Below are positions 44,101-55,000 of a stretch of 64,000 nt of DNA, piece by piece. The stretch is from Leuctra nigra (taxonomy: Eukaryota > Arthropoda > Insecta > Plecoptera > Leuctridae): assembly GCA_934045905.1 (NCBI GenBank), contig OW203768.1, positions 13,854,316-13,918,315 of the forward strand. The letters run 5' to 3'. The notes beneath the pieces are model-generated. The model was not told the DNA's origin. It saw only the letters and a list, made by a program, of their open reading frames with translations, and ran no database searches. A program made the translations under genes and the position numbers. Positions within the stretch are counted from its first letter, which is position 1; each line of letters begins with the position of its first letter.

Positions 44101-45457
44101 GCTTTATCCTAATATAAGTTCCATTGACAGAATTGCATGTTACTCTGAGGGCCATGCTCCTTCATCTACAGCGTAGACAGGCGTGGAACATTAAGTGAGT
44201 TCCAAGCAGTGTGCGATAGTGTGAGGCAATCGGCACTCTACAAGTTACCAATGGAACAAAGAATAGGATGTAGCTATCACCTCTTCATTCGAGAGACGAG
44301 TATTTATTAGGTATGCCATCCAGCTAGTGACTTTGGAGCTCAGACTAACTACCTATTTAGCAAACTATCGCTCAACTTATTTCATAATCACAAACTGTGA
44401 CGGGTGGTAGGATTCAGGGAGAATACCTACCTAAATCCATCAAATTTCTTTTCCTACCATATTTTAGGTTAGTCATGTTCATGCATTTTACTTAAAAATT
44501 CTATCAGTAGGTAGTACCTACCTGTACACTCAATTTGTGTAGGACTCGCACAACAGAATTTTATTCATAAGTAAGTTAGTAACTTACGTCTCATGACAAC
44601 TTACCACAATTGTAGGTAGACTAATGTGTGCCCCCTGACAAGGCCAACTGATTGAATGCAGATGAGACAACACCAGTGGAGATGTTAGGTTGATCTTTGA
44701 CTCCTTTTAGACTTTTCAGTAGATATTCTAACGAAGAAAATTTAATATGCATTAGCAAAGAATTAGAGGCACTCTTGATGATTTTACTGCAGAAAATGGT
44801 TTGGGATAGGATTCGAAAGTACAAGTAAAGGTACAAGACAGGATGTTAATATCCTCTTTGGCTGTTTCTCTTTGGTATTCCTACCAACCCTACCTACGAA
44901 GCAGGTAAATGGTCAATCATGCATATTACCTTTCCTAGGTAGTACCTACCTACCTACCTACAGCAATGCAGTGGGCTATTTTACAATGAATTGAAAGTGT
45001 AAAATGAATGTAATGCTGCTCCCATGTACCGGCAAATACCTAGTGACTGAATTATATATTCTATCTGCAACCCCTGTCAAAACAAACATGGGATTTTGAT
45101 GTGAGAAGCCATTATTCCCACCTTTTTTGACGAGTCCAGTACAAAAATAACAATCTCTGGGCTACGAAGGCTGATCCAGGATCAGATGATTCGATCGATG
45201 TGTATGATTTTACAAATGATATGACCCTAAATTACACACAGTGATTGATGATTTAAATTACAGCTGAAATAGTGAGCCTACCTCTAAATATAGCTGTAAC
45301 TTGCTGCAGAACCACAAACAAAAGCACTATTTTTTACCTGATCGGCGAGCGAAAAGCAGGAGGCAAAACGTTGAAAACAGATGTGATCTCGGCAACCGTA
45401 TCGCTACCTAGCGGTAAAAAATTATACTACAATTGCACAATCCTCGCATTCAAATAA
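26050..45457 (+). CDS. UBE3D: probable UBE3D-like E3 ligase gene (spliced, partial)
   Basis: Family (known): UBE3D binds an E2 enzyme and acts as an E3 ubiquitin ligase. Seen: plus-strand exons with splice borders whose products resemble consecutive parts of human UBE3D in order. KECKQCGNKLLG resembles the CKRCKVMLG cysteine pair, VKLYIFKEILLQ resembles TKFYMTEIIIQ, an ILFEW... segment resembles the YILLW block, and the C-terminus VSLPSGKKLYYNCTILAFK resembles LPSSLRRMNSFQVAFLKI. Phases match between exons 1-2 and 2-3. N-terminal exons and at least one exon before the last were not found. It lies antisense to the encore 5' region and ends tail-to-tail with E(Pc). Confidence 0.55.
27163..27271. 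repeat. hairpin MITE, 109 bp
   Basis: Ends GGGGCCTCATTCTACAA and the complement, arms continuing through CATTGCT and TCGCCTAGCAATT. It lies in the first UBE3D-like intron found here. Confidence 0.65.
27759..27887 (+). CDS. UBE3D: UBE3D-like exon
   Basis: Encodes TANFPVKLYIFKEILLQNMI and ends TKTSEIIFWD. It enters in phase 2 and leaves in phase 2 (donor GATCA|GTAAAA). The chosen acceptor GAGAGCAG lacks a pyrimidine tract but is the one that fits the preceding phase; a second AG at TTTTCCAG would break it. Confidence 0.5.
28447..28464 (+). repeat. poly-G run (18 G)
   Basis: An uninterrupted run of 18 G in a G-rich stretch. Length may be unreliable in the assembly; the region could form quadruplex DNA. 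Confidence 0.8.
29470..31740. other. GC-rich patches without an assignable gene
   Basis: Stretches near 29.48-29.70 and 31.32-31.70 kb are much richer in GC than neighbouring DNA and hold open frames (for example 31326-31739, plus). I see no splice-consistent exon or known domain apart from the candidate UBE3D exon at 30.9 kb. They may be promoter or CpG-type regions near gene starts. Confidence 0.3.
30916..31027 (+). CDS. UBE3D: candidate UBE3D-like exon (3' border unresolved)
   Basis: Good acceptor TATATTTTCAG; entered in phase 2 it reads ILFEWCFGLNQKIIDVADKH then FLKIQPL, resembling YILLWLLNSDSLVI ... IKKFPLL in human UBE3D. The open frame ends at a TGA at 31025. No convincing donor was found; GAC|GTAGCA is one option. 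Confidence 0.35.
32120..32757. mobile_element. hAT MITE with GAAAATTTTCA repeats
   Basis: Ends TAGTGTTGGCAACGTGAAAA and GAAAATTGCCAACACTA. The flanking 8-mers GTCCCGAC and GTCATGAC match at 6 of 8 positions, consistent with an aged duplication. Interior AT-rich, no ORF. Confidence 0.8.
33388..33945. mobile_element. TA-target MITE interrupted by a second MITE
   Basis: Ends CACTCGGCCAAACAAAAC and the complement next to TA. Removing the 344-bp insert at 33489-33832 plus one TA leaves about 212 bp, matching the uninterrupted copy at 41328-41541. Confidence 0.9.
33489..33832. mobile_element. Tc1/mariner-type MITE, 344 bp, copy B (nested)
   Basis: Reverse complement of the element at 9387-9730 and the same length. 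Flanked by TA, splitting the host MITE where the empty copy reads GAGGTCACCT. Confidence 0.9.
33955..34006. repeat. short perfect hairpin
   Basis: CCAAGGTGTCTATA and TATAGACACCTTGG separated by about 14 bases. Confidence 0.6.
34506..34547 (-). CDS. enc: candidate first coding exon of encore
   Basis: ATG CGG CTC ... gives MRLESMLIDHDEVK followed by donor AAG|GTGAGC, phase 0, compatible with the exon at 24574-24921. A good acceptor (ATCTTTGTTCCAG) lies about 80 bases upstream, so this could instead be an internal exon with 26 more in-frame codons. A TATAAAA at 34574-34580 is too close to the ATG to be its core promoter. Also possible: a chance open stretch. Confidence 0.4.
36039..37182. repeat. 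tandem duplication, unit 1 (1,144 bp)
   Basis: Identical, as far as I can compare, to 37187-38330, offset 1,148 bases, with only TTCA between the units. It starts inside a hairpin (CAGTCGTGGAAA ... TTTCCACGACTG) at 36031-36117. No gene recognised; the 60-codon minus-strand ORF in each unit has no known features. Confidence 0.9.
37187..38330. repeat. tandem duplication, unit 2 (1,144 bp)
   Basis: Second copy, ending exactly at a run of 17 C (38331-38347). Lack of divergence plus the homopolymer edge raises the possibility of an assembly artefact. Confidence 0.9.
38331..38347 (+). repeat. poly-C run (17 C)
   Basis: Homopolymer at the outer edge of the tandem duplication. Confidence 0.85.
41328..41541. 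mobile_element. TA-target MITE, 214 bp (uninterrupted copy)
   Basis: Ends CACTCGGCCAAACAAAAATT and the complement next to TA. Serves as the empty-site relative of 33388-33945. The termini resemble the 6.4-kb foldback element. Confidence 0.88.
42474..42560. repeat. CCCTGCT/CAAGATCTTG mini-element
   Basis: Begins ACCCTGCTCAAAATAAATGT, contains two CAAGATCTT units and ends TTTTAAGCA. A short relative of the element at 54664-56376. Confidence 0.5.
42578..42964. mobile_element. hAT MITE, 387 bp
   Basis: Ends CAGGGGTCGGCAACCTGCGG and GGTTGCCGACCCCTG with perfect duplication TTCTAGGG (42570-42577, 42965-42972). Contains CGCCCTGCGGGGC at 42688 and a close variant at 42782. Confidence 0.95.
45264..45457 (+). 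CDS. UBE3D: UBE3D-like terminal exon
   Basis: Acceptor AAATTACAG, entered in phase 1, 63 codons then TAA. Encodes EIVSLPLNIAVTCCRTTNKS and ends SLPSGKKLYYNCTILAFK. The stop codon overlaps AATAAA (45453-45458), giving a very short 3' UTR. Confidence 0.62.
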
Positions 45458-45524
45458 AATGGAGCCTTCGGGTTTCTTCGGGATTGGGACGTGGTGTGGT
45501 TATAAATGATTTTGTAAATTAAAA

Positions 45525-48500
45525 AGCTTTATATGGTTGAAGTTTTATTTCTTCCATGTTTGCATTAAGACAGCTATATACACATTTAAAAATTGCAAAT
45601 TGCTCACTCAGCCACTTTCTATTCTAGACACTTCCTGTAACAGAAGTTTTATCACCACTTAAATTCATATTTACACATGACAACTTTTATTTAATATCAC
45701 CATTTTTTTGTTTTTGTTTAATTTAAAATAACCCGTAAAGAGATTTATGTACATACATAATATTGGACAATCATTAATCAAAGCTTGGGGGCCCTCATTT
45801 ACATTTCAATTTTCAGTTAATTTCCAAAAGTTATTTCTGAAACAATAACAATTTACTTACATTGTGATGGCAACAATATTTTATTTTTTATACAAAAGTT
45901 TTAATTTCATTTATCTACCCACATGGAAGAAGTGAAGTGTAAAGAAACATGCACAGCAATCCACATGACAAAGACGATCCAAAACGGCTTATTTAGACTG
46001 AATCTGGAGTTTCGAAAAGATCAATAATCAACCAAGTCATGTTCTTCAAAATTATCAATCTTTGCAAATACCTACCAATTTTTTAATTTTATTTTTAAGG
46101 CTCAAGACCTTGCAGATTTGCATTTTTACTGAATACCAACAGATTTTACAACTGACTTGTAGGCATAGCTTAATCTACCTTTTGGACAATTGACAAAAAA
46201 TGCACCGTTAAAATTGCAGCACATTCCTATATTGTTATTATAAATATCTAATTTTTTAAAATAAAATTTCAAGATTCGAGATTTTTAGCACACAGTCTCT
46301 TACATAACCTGACATACTTGTCCATATTTTGACAGGTAAAGAGTAAGGTAAAGAGCTACTCCATAACCCCGAGTCCAAGGTCGTGGCTAGTGAGCTGGCC
46401 GCAATTGAGACACGCCCGAGCGGAGAATAGTAAATTATAAGGCTGGCAGTACAGAAAAGTTAAATGTGTAATATCATTCAAAGTATACAATACTGAACAA
46501 CAAATTAAATAATTTACAACTTGTGTATATATATGTTTTGAAACTATAAGGACTATCAAATTTATATTGCCGATTGATAGGGATCTTCGTCATGTTTGTG
46601 TATTTTAAATAAATAAGCCTTTTACTTTCAGTTTCGATTCAACTTTCAGAAAATATTGTCTTGCTGGACTGAAGTAAATATTGTTCTAAGAGGAATATTC
46701 CAAACAAGAATCGAAACCGTACGACTATTATCAATTTAAAATAAATAAACCGAATGCAACCAACATCCTAATCAATCAACTAATGTAAATTTAACTTCTA
46801 TGTACCTATTACCTATGTATGAGTTAATAATTAAGTATTACTGTCAATCATCACTATCCAACAAGGTCTTAAGTCTTAAGCGTGTGCCAGCTTTCATTAA
46901 CTAAAAAAATGTGAATCAGACTTTATTCTAGAGAAGCTTATAAAATGTCGACTGCAAGGTTACCCATCAATTTGAAAATTTTCAACATATATTATGTAAA
47001 TACTTAAAGCAAGTGACCTACAACGAGTTTATTTCAAAGCTTTGGATTTTGAGAACAAATCCAACTCCATAACTAATATATTCTAAACGACTAAGCACTA
47101 CCACCTACTCATTCTCGGCAATTCATTTCCTTCCGGCAAAAAAATCAATAAACGAAAATGTAGGTAAGTTAATACCTAGCATTTCCATTTATCAAGACAT
47201 TGCAAGAGAGAAAAAAAGTTTCACGCCGCAACTGCTTTCGATTTACATCACTTTCTGAAATAGCATTTTTCACTCACACACTGTCTATGTCATTGATCCA
47301 AACTTCAATTAATTCATCGCTTAATTAACCAACGTTCTATTATAAATCATAAAACCGGGTTTGACATTCTAGTTGCTAGTTAGGTACATCTGGATATAAT
47401 TATTTAGTCATTTATTCTTAAAAACAATACTGGTAGGAAATAAAAATGTGCCATTATAAAAGCACACGATTACTGTTCAATGATTATTTTGCTATCAGAA
47501 ACACTGAAATTCATCAAAAGCATAATATTATAATGTATTATGTATCACACTTAGTGTAGTTAAGACGTTTTCATAGAAAACTATTCACTTATTTTTTATA
47601 TACGTTGTGATAGCACCGTATTTTTTCTTACCTTCCTCGACCTAAGGACATTTAACTCTACAGTTGCTGTACAATATTACAAATTGATTTTTGAGCTGTA
47701 TCTTTTTTCAATATAAAAAAAGCATTATAGTAGTTACATGTAATAACTAGTGTTAAAGTCAATAGTTGTCAATAGCCGAAGTATTACACAGAATTCGATA
47801 CTGAAACCTTAAATTCAAACGTTCTTCTAGATGATTTATGTTACATTTTATAATGAATCTACCACTCCATTGACACCAATACATGTTAGCTGTGTGTTTC
47901 ACACAATACATCATCAACAATACTAAGACTGCAATCAGATGCGATAAGCTAGTGGATTAGAAACTCGGTCCGATTCTAATAGTCTACGGTTTGCCCAAAC
48001 CTCAACCAATTCAAAAATCAACCATCTATGTCCGTTATAATACTACAAAGTAAACCTTGTTAATTCCAACATTTACTATAACATGTGGTGGTCTGACAAC
48101 ATGGATAATAAGACCATGTATTTACATTTACTTTCACGGGAGTTCGTTATTATATTACAACCTCGTTTTTGCGTTTTTTTTACGGGGGTTACCTATATTC
48201 CAAAAAGACTTAGAGCTTAATGCACCGACAGTACAAACTACTTAACCATTTATAATTTATATATATAAACCAAAATTGAAAACACAGATTTAAAGAAGCC
48301 ATGAAGCCCCGATTATATGTATGTAGTATAAAACAAAGGTATTACATCAAGCTAGGTACTATGCAATTGATAATTAGACCACATGAAAAAAGTCTTGGGA
48401 TATTTTGTGAACAATTTGCGAACATTTATTACGATTACGACAATAGCTTACTACAATAAACATCGAGTGATAATTACGTAATTTCCTCGCAGTCACAAAA

Positions 48501-48953
48501 TAGCAGTCAGTTTTCCTTGGGTCTGAATGCCAACCATAGAAGTTTGCGAATGAAAATCATAATAGTGTGGAGTGCGAGAGCACAAAGTTATTCATATGAC
48601 CTGACATTATTCAAAGAAAGAGTAACTCACAATTAGAATTACCATTTAGGCAGAAAATATAATTACTTAATCCGAAAACCATAATTTAGATTATGAAGCA
48701 AAATTAAAAAGTTCAAAGATGAATTGTTGACATAAGAAGTAGAGACATTAATGTAATATTTTTTGAAACCAGATACAAATTATCAGCGTTCAATCAAATG
48801 ATGTGGCTTTTATCGATCTTGATCTATGACTGTAATTTGGAAGCGTACGTCAGGCGAGATTCGAAAGTCTCTGTTGACGACTGCCGGGTAGCCTACCTCG
48901 CGTACCGACTACCAGGTGTTGCAATTGCCGCGGCAACGTGAGTTGTTCCTTCA
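45525..48953 (-). other. probable E(Pc) 3' untranslated region
   Basis: About 3.4 kb of AT-rich, repeat-free DNA between the E(Pc) stop and a minus-strand AATAAA (45544-45549). Its lack of transposons contrasts with all flanking introns, fitting an exonic UTR. The cleavage point is inferred. Confidence 0.55.
45544..45549 (-). promoter_or_regulatory. candidate E(Pc) polyadenylation signal
   Basis: AATAAA on the minus strand, about 70 bases from the convergent UBE3D-like 3' end. Confidence 0.4.
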
Positions 48954-49062
48954 TCAGGTGACTTCCATTGGCAGAGAATTATTCTTTCTAACCAACTGCT
49001 TCTTGTCAATGCACACCTGGTTGGAAGCTTTCTCGGTCGGTTCTACGTCCATCAACTCGCCG
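48954..49062 (-). CDS. E(Pc): E(Pc) terminal exon with MEVT tail
   Basis: Strong acceptor CCATTCTTTCAG; 35 codons then TGA TGA. Encodes GELMDVEPTEKASNQVCIDK and ends NNSLPMEVT. The exact MEVT C-terminus is shared with vertebrate EPC1. Confidence 0.92.
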
Positions 49063-52000
49063 CTGAAAGAATGGGATTACGTCAATTCATTGGACCATTG
49101 AGGACATTTCACTAGGTTAGATGCTGAATTGAATAATAATGTTTAACGACGCGTCGACAGCGAGGTCATTTTGCGCACATTAAGATTCTGTTAACTATGT
49201 TGAATAATAGGGAGGACATGGGGATGGGTCAACCAAAGGGGGCCCGGCCCAGAGGAGTCCAGCACTGGTGGGAAGATCAGGCCGGAATGGGGACGAACCG
49301 GGGGAGGAAGGCTTCGGGTCGGTGGGACCCGATTTCAGGGGGATCACCACCCCGAGGGGGGGAAACCAGATTGACCCTGAACTGCACAGTTGGGACGAGC
49401 CCGAAATGTGGGTTGGCCCCTATAAGCCCCACCATTGCGTCAAGGTGGCAGTCCATCAGGGGACTAGCCTATCAGGTTACTCATCGCCAGTGCTCTCAAG
49501 GTCAAAGATAAACCATGATCATCTTTCAAGGTCAGCACCACATCGAGCTTAATACCCCATTCACAAGCTCACTTTAAGTTGCTTTCTACTTTAAAAACAC
49601 ATGTGTTCGTACAAGCCTCATATGTTTTAACACAGGTCATCATTTAAATGTAGGTACACTCCTCAACATAAAATTCGAGAAAATTAAGCCGCGCTTACAA
49701 CAACTTAACGTTCGAAAATTAACGTTGCAAAATTAACGCAATTCCACTTTCGTTCACAACCACTTAGGAAATATAACACACACGTATGACGTAAAACAAG
49801 ATGGCGCCAGCCAGCACGATCAGCTGTGATTTCGAGGTGAGAGAAGTGTCCGCGCGCATGCGCTACTTCCTCCACTTAACGTTCGACTTGAAAGTTTGAA
49901 GTAGGTCTACTATGAGGTGAAATGGTGTACATTAATTTACAAAATTTAGTTGTGAACAAATCCATAAGTTAACATGGCTTGACAATTGAAATTGGGTTAA
50001 TTTGCGAACCTGTTTAACGTTAATTTTGTTGTAAACGCAGCTTAAGGAACACGACTGACCTCTGATGGATTCTGTGGTACTAAAGAATAGAGATGGGGAC
50101 GATCAGGGAGTATATCAGGGGCACATTTACATAAATAAATTGTTTTAAATTTGCTTTAGTTGTTTGTTATGACTAAAAAAGTAAACTTGTAACTAAATTC
50201 AATTTCAATCCTTTCTCCTTTTTCACTTCACTATGGAAACACAAACTGTCAAAATAAAAAAGTGCATCTAAAAAGTTTCCAATCACATCTAGCCAGAAGT
50301 GGCTCTTTCACGTATCACTTATTTGCGCGAATAAAGTAAAGCGAGCATCCGAAAGGGTTATTACTTATAACAGACTCATGCTCAAAAGAAATTAAGATTT
50401 CTTAGGTTTGTTCGTTTACACTACCACAACCTGTCAAATGTCATTCGTTTAGGACTTTTGGTAACTTGTGGCAGAGCACAGCCTGTTCAATTTAACATTT
50501 GTGGCAGGTTTGTGTAGACAAAACCTCCCACTTCCTACAGTTCTGATGATGTGTAGGCTGTGGCAAGTTGTGGTAATTTTAAAATGCATGACTTTATTAC
50601 TATGATAGTGAATAATCAAGAGCAGGACCGAATATTGTAATGATAAAATATTTATTTGCAGTAATATTACTTCCTATTTTATTATTCTTACCGGTCAACC
50701 ATAAATGCTTTCATTTTGTGCGACTATTTTATTTTGGACTGTTTATGGTAACTCCGCCTACTTTTGGCTCTACCGCAAAGATGCCATTTGGCAGGTTTTG
50801 ACAAGGTAAACAAACAGACCTCTTGATGCAAGTGCCCAGAGTCTCCTGGATTCTATTCGTAAGATTTATTAGCTCACGGTATTGTGGTGTTGAGGACTGA
50901 CATCCACAAATATCTAATTGAAGTTGCAGACGCAACTTCTTTTGAGCTTCTTTTAACAAGTCAAATTCCTAAACCTCATGTCACCCTTCTTGTTGTATAG
51001 CTTGTATTTGGTCATGAACCAAAAGTTAAATTCAAAAGTTAGATTCAAGCTAACAAAAGTTAGATTTCTAATGTGGTACCTACTGTGTCATTCATTATAT
51101 TACACAGGTTGGTATCTAGATTGTGAATGTATCGTTAGTTATTGTGAACAGTAAATTTTAGAAAAATTGGTTGGCTCTTTTACAATAAGCTTATCTACTT
51201 AATCACATAAAGAATTAAAAGCATTGCTGTTAAAAAAGTTTACTCCAGAAGTATGGAATACTTCATATGAAAACGGATTTAAATATTCAACCTAAGCCAA
51301 GAAACAAGTTGTGAGACTTTGTGAAAAAACAACTGTGTACTCACCTGATGAGTGCGTTCTCCTCTTCGCCCGGCTCGTGTTTGATCGTGACACCTCTCGT
51401 TAAGACGTAGTTCCCACCGCTGACGCTCGACGGCCGCAACTGAGACGAGTTTCTCACTTGCACCATGCCGGACGGAGTATATGAACAGTTGGCAGGACTG
51501 GAGTTGAGCCGTGATCTGCTCGTGCCGGGATCTAGAAACCACATTCGCTCCACTGTTACCAACAACAAATTTACGTAATGTAGCCGAAAATATTTGTTTA
51601 ACTCGATGCTCCGAAATATCTTAGCAAATGAATTTAACGAAATTTCGCCTGCATGATGATTGCTACTATGGATAGTGCCTTCTCAAATAGCTGGCAGAAA
51701 AGTAAGCATTTAAGTCAAATTGAGTTTGTAAATCAATTTTGCAATAAATGCCAAATGTAGTACTAGTACCTATCCTCCGACAATTAAAAATCTGGCTTCA
51801 GTAACCGACATACTTTTCGTAGACTTGGGCAGCCTAGAAATAATTCAACTTATAAGAGCAGAGATACAGATGCCCTGAGGGTCGAGAGTTGACTAGATAC
51901 GCTTTACAAATAGTCACCACAATATGTTCAAGGGTAATTTTCCAGCATCAGGAGGTATTATAACTCCATACTTCATCCTTTTGGCTCAATTGTTGCTCAA

Positions 52001-55000
52001 CATTGTAATCTGACATCTAACAAACCTTAGAAGTAGGAATTTATATATATATAGTACATGATGACACTGATGAGTGATGACTGATGACAGTTCCAGTTCT
52101 CCCATGATAAAAGATCTTCCATATAGAAATTTAAAAATATAAATGCATTTTAAGCAGGGCAATCGTACCTAGTGTTAATTCAGCAAAATTGAAGAGGGTT
52201 GTTTTGCTTGAATTTGCCAACTCATTTCATGCAATGCGAGCTTTGATGTGTTGGCCACGCAAGAATAGTGTCAAATTAAAATAAATAACAAACAACTTGA
52301 ACTAGGTACCTATGTACCTACCTTACTACTATGTACCTACTTACCTACCTAATGTAAAGTTTTTTTTAGAAATTAAGTGAAAGGAAATTATAAACAGCAA
52401 TAGCATAGGTAACTGATGCCAATCTACGTAGTAAAATTCTCAAGAATGAACATGTAATCTGGGAATTTTAAATGATTTGATGTGCAATAATTTAACAAGT
52501 AACGTTGTCCCTTCAGAAATAACCAAAACAAACAATTATTACCTAGTATTTGTCTCTGTCTGTAGCATTCTTGCTCATTTAAAGTTCATTTCACATTCAG
52601 TAATCTCATCTCACTTTAATCCTTTTCACTTTCACCAGGCATTAACTAGCAGAAATATATTATATGTATATAATTATAAAAAAGGGAAACCAAGAAAAAG
52701 AAACACATGCAAATTCAATATGAAAGCATAATTTATTGCAAACTAAATATTAGTCATTCAATATGAGAGTATAAAATAAATTAAAAATAGGACCATTAGA
52801 TCAAAGCGTAATGATATTAAATACAATGTAGGTAAAAGAATTCCCAGATTTACAATCGTTTATAGGCATTTGCAACTTTATAGGTAGACCAAGGTCCAAG
52901 AGTATGTTTTAGATATGGATTCTTAAAATCACGCAGCTCTGTCATAACTTACATTCAGGCAAAGCAGGGCTGGGTCCGTTAGTCAAGCTGATCCCCGCAG
53001 TCACATTCCCTGCCAACCAATCGCTAACGTCCGATTCCTTCTTCACCGCCACGCCACCGTTACTGTAACCATGGTCGGTGCAATTCGTCACTATCGACGG
53101 ACTAGCTAGATAATTCGATGTCGTCAATTGATTGCTACAATGTTTCTTATGACGATTCAAAACACTTCTCGCCGCCGGCGCAATTGAATTGAGTCCGGTG
53201 GCGACGTTTCTCGGAGCACTTGTTCTATTCTGTCTGTGTACACTTGGAGTCACTTTGAACGTAGAACACCCGAATTCACTGTAACCTATTTTCCCTCGCG
53301 TGGAATCGCCCTTGCTTCTCGTCGCCTCCTCGGAGGTTTCCGTGATGTCCAGTTCGACGGGCTCCGTCTTGACGTGGCCTAGCCTCTCGAGGATGGGGTT
53401 CTCTTCGAGGTAGTCGCCGCCGAGCTGGTAGTCGAGCGACGGTGCCGTCGAGAGGAAATCGTAGATGTTGAATGACGAGGAGCCGCTGTCGAAGGTGGTG
53501 TCGTCGGGAGTCGTCTCCACGGAGAGAGTCGCGTCTGGAGGGAAGATCGAACGGAGGTCGTCCACCACGTACTTGTCCGCGTCCGTCTCGTCGTCGCTGC
53601 TCGTTGACAGTGGCGGGGTCTTTGGCCTGAAGTGTAACCTGCGACAGCAAGGGGATATAATTAGTTATTTCTGTCAATACCAACATCAAGGTTTATGAAC
53701 ACTAGGTATATTGTTGAAACTGAAAGTGTTATTTGCCGTTCTATCAACACAAATATTCATGACACATCAAGAGGATGGAGTATTTTTGAATCATAAATGA
53801 TGGACATAGAGGGGCAAAACGTAAGGAATGTCAGTCAGTACCAACAAGTAATGAGAAAGGAAACACTCCACCTTCTAACCTGGCAGAGAAAAGATTTTAT
53901 GGCCAGTTAAAACACCGGCACTGATCAATTCAATTAAAAATGTTCGATTAGTTTATTTTAGAAATAGACTAGAAAAATAAATTACTACAGTGTTTTACAT
54001 TTTCGCAGTAACCGATATCCCGAAACATGGGTTCCCTTCCAGACTCGATCCCATTTAAAGCAGCATGAAGATTGTTTTTCTTGTAGTTTAACGCCTCAGT
54101 TGAGTCATAGTTGAGGGAACCATTTGCTCTACAAATTAGTACTTCCATGACTAGATACAAACAAAATATCTTACAAGAGTCCAGAGGTTGAGATTTGATT
54201 TATTGTGCTAAATCAATGTCAAAGTAACGCTAAAAAATCAATGTGATGTCAATGGTTACCCGATTTACTAATTCAAATTGATTGATGACACATAAAAACT
54301 AAGGATGTCGGCGAGTGGCGGTTCCGGGTAATCAATTACTCGGGTAATAAATTATACTCGCGGCTCAATGTTTTTTTTAAAGTTTTTTAGCGTCAACCGC
54401 ATCAACATTCCCCAGCTGCTACTAGACAGCCTAGAGCTGCAGGAAGCGTTCAAGGACACAGCCTCGGCCTTGCTTTAGGGGAGTGAGGGCGTGTTGTAGG
54501 GGTGTATTCAAAGTGGACTGGTCCACGGGACAAAACCTTGACAAAACGTGTCTGTATTTTCATTTTCAATCATACGCTGCAGACCACAGTGAAAGTTGAC
54601 TGCCGAGCCGCCAAATGTGCATAAAATCGTGTTTTCTTATGATTGAAATTGTCACTTTATATCCCCTGCTGAAAAATCTTAGCAAGATCTTGCTAAGATC
54701 TTGCAAGATCTTGTTTACAATATCTTGCTATATCTTGCAAGAACTTGGCAAGATCTTGCAAGATCTTGGCAAGATCTTAGCAAGATCTTGTACATTTTGC
54801 TGCCAAAAAACCGTTAAAATTTCATAAAAAAATAAAAATTTCTATATTTATGAATACTCATTTGCATTCGGGAAACCTCTTCTGAAGTATTGGACAAGGT
54901 TTGATTACACATTTCAATTATAAAATCCCGTGGAACCGCCGTGTTTTGAACCTGCGATCTCGTGGTCCGTAGTCGAGCGTCTTACCGAGTAGGCCACCGG

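Noticed and set aside
48954..49062. First read as an internal encore exon
   Set aside because: The in-frame MEVT stop and the upstream EPcC exons show it is the last exon of E(Pc), a separate gene.
53276..53689. 137-codon Arg-rich minus-strand ORF
   Set aside because: Shifted-frame shadow of the E(Pc) exon at 52953-53638.
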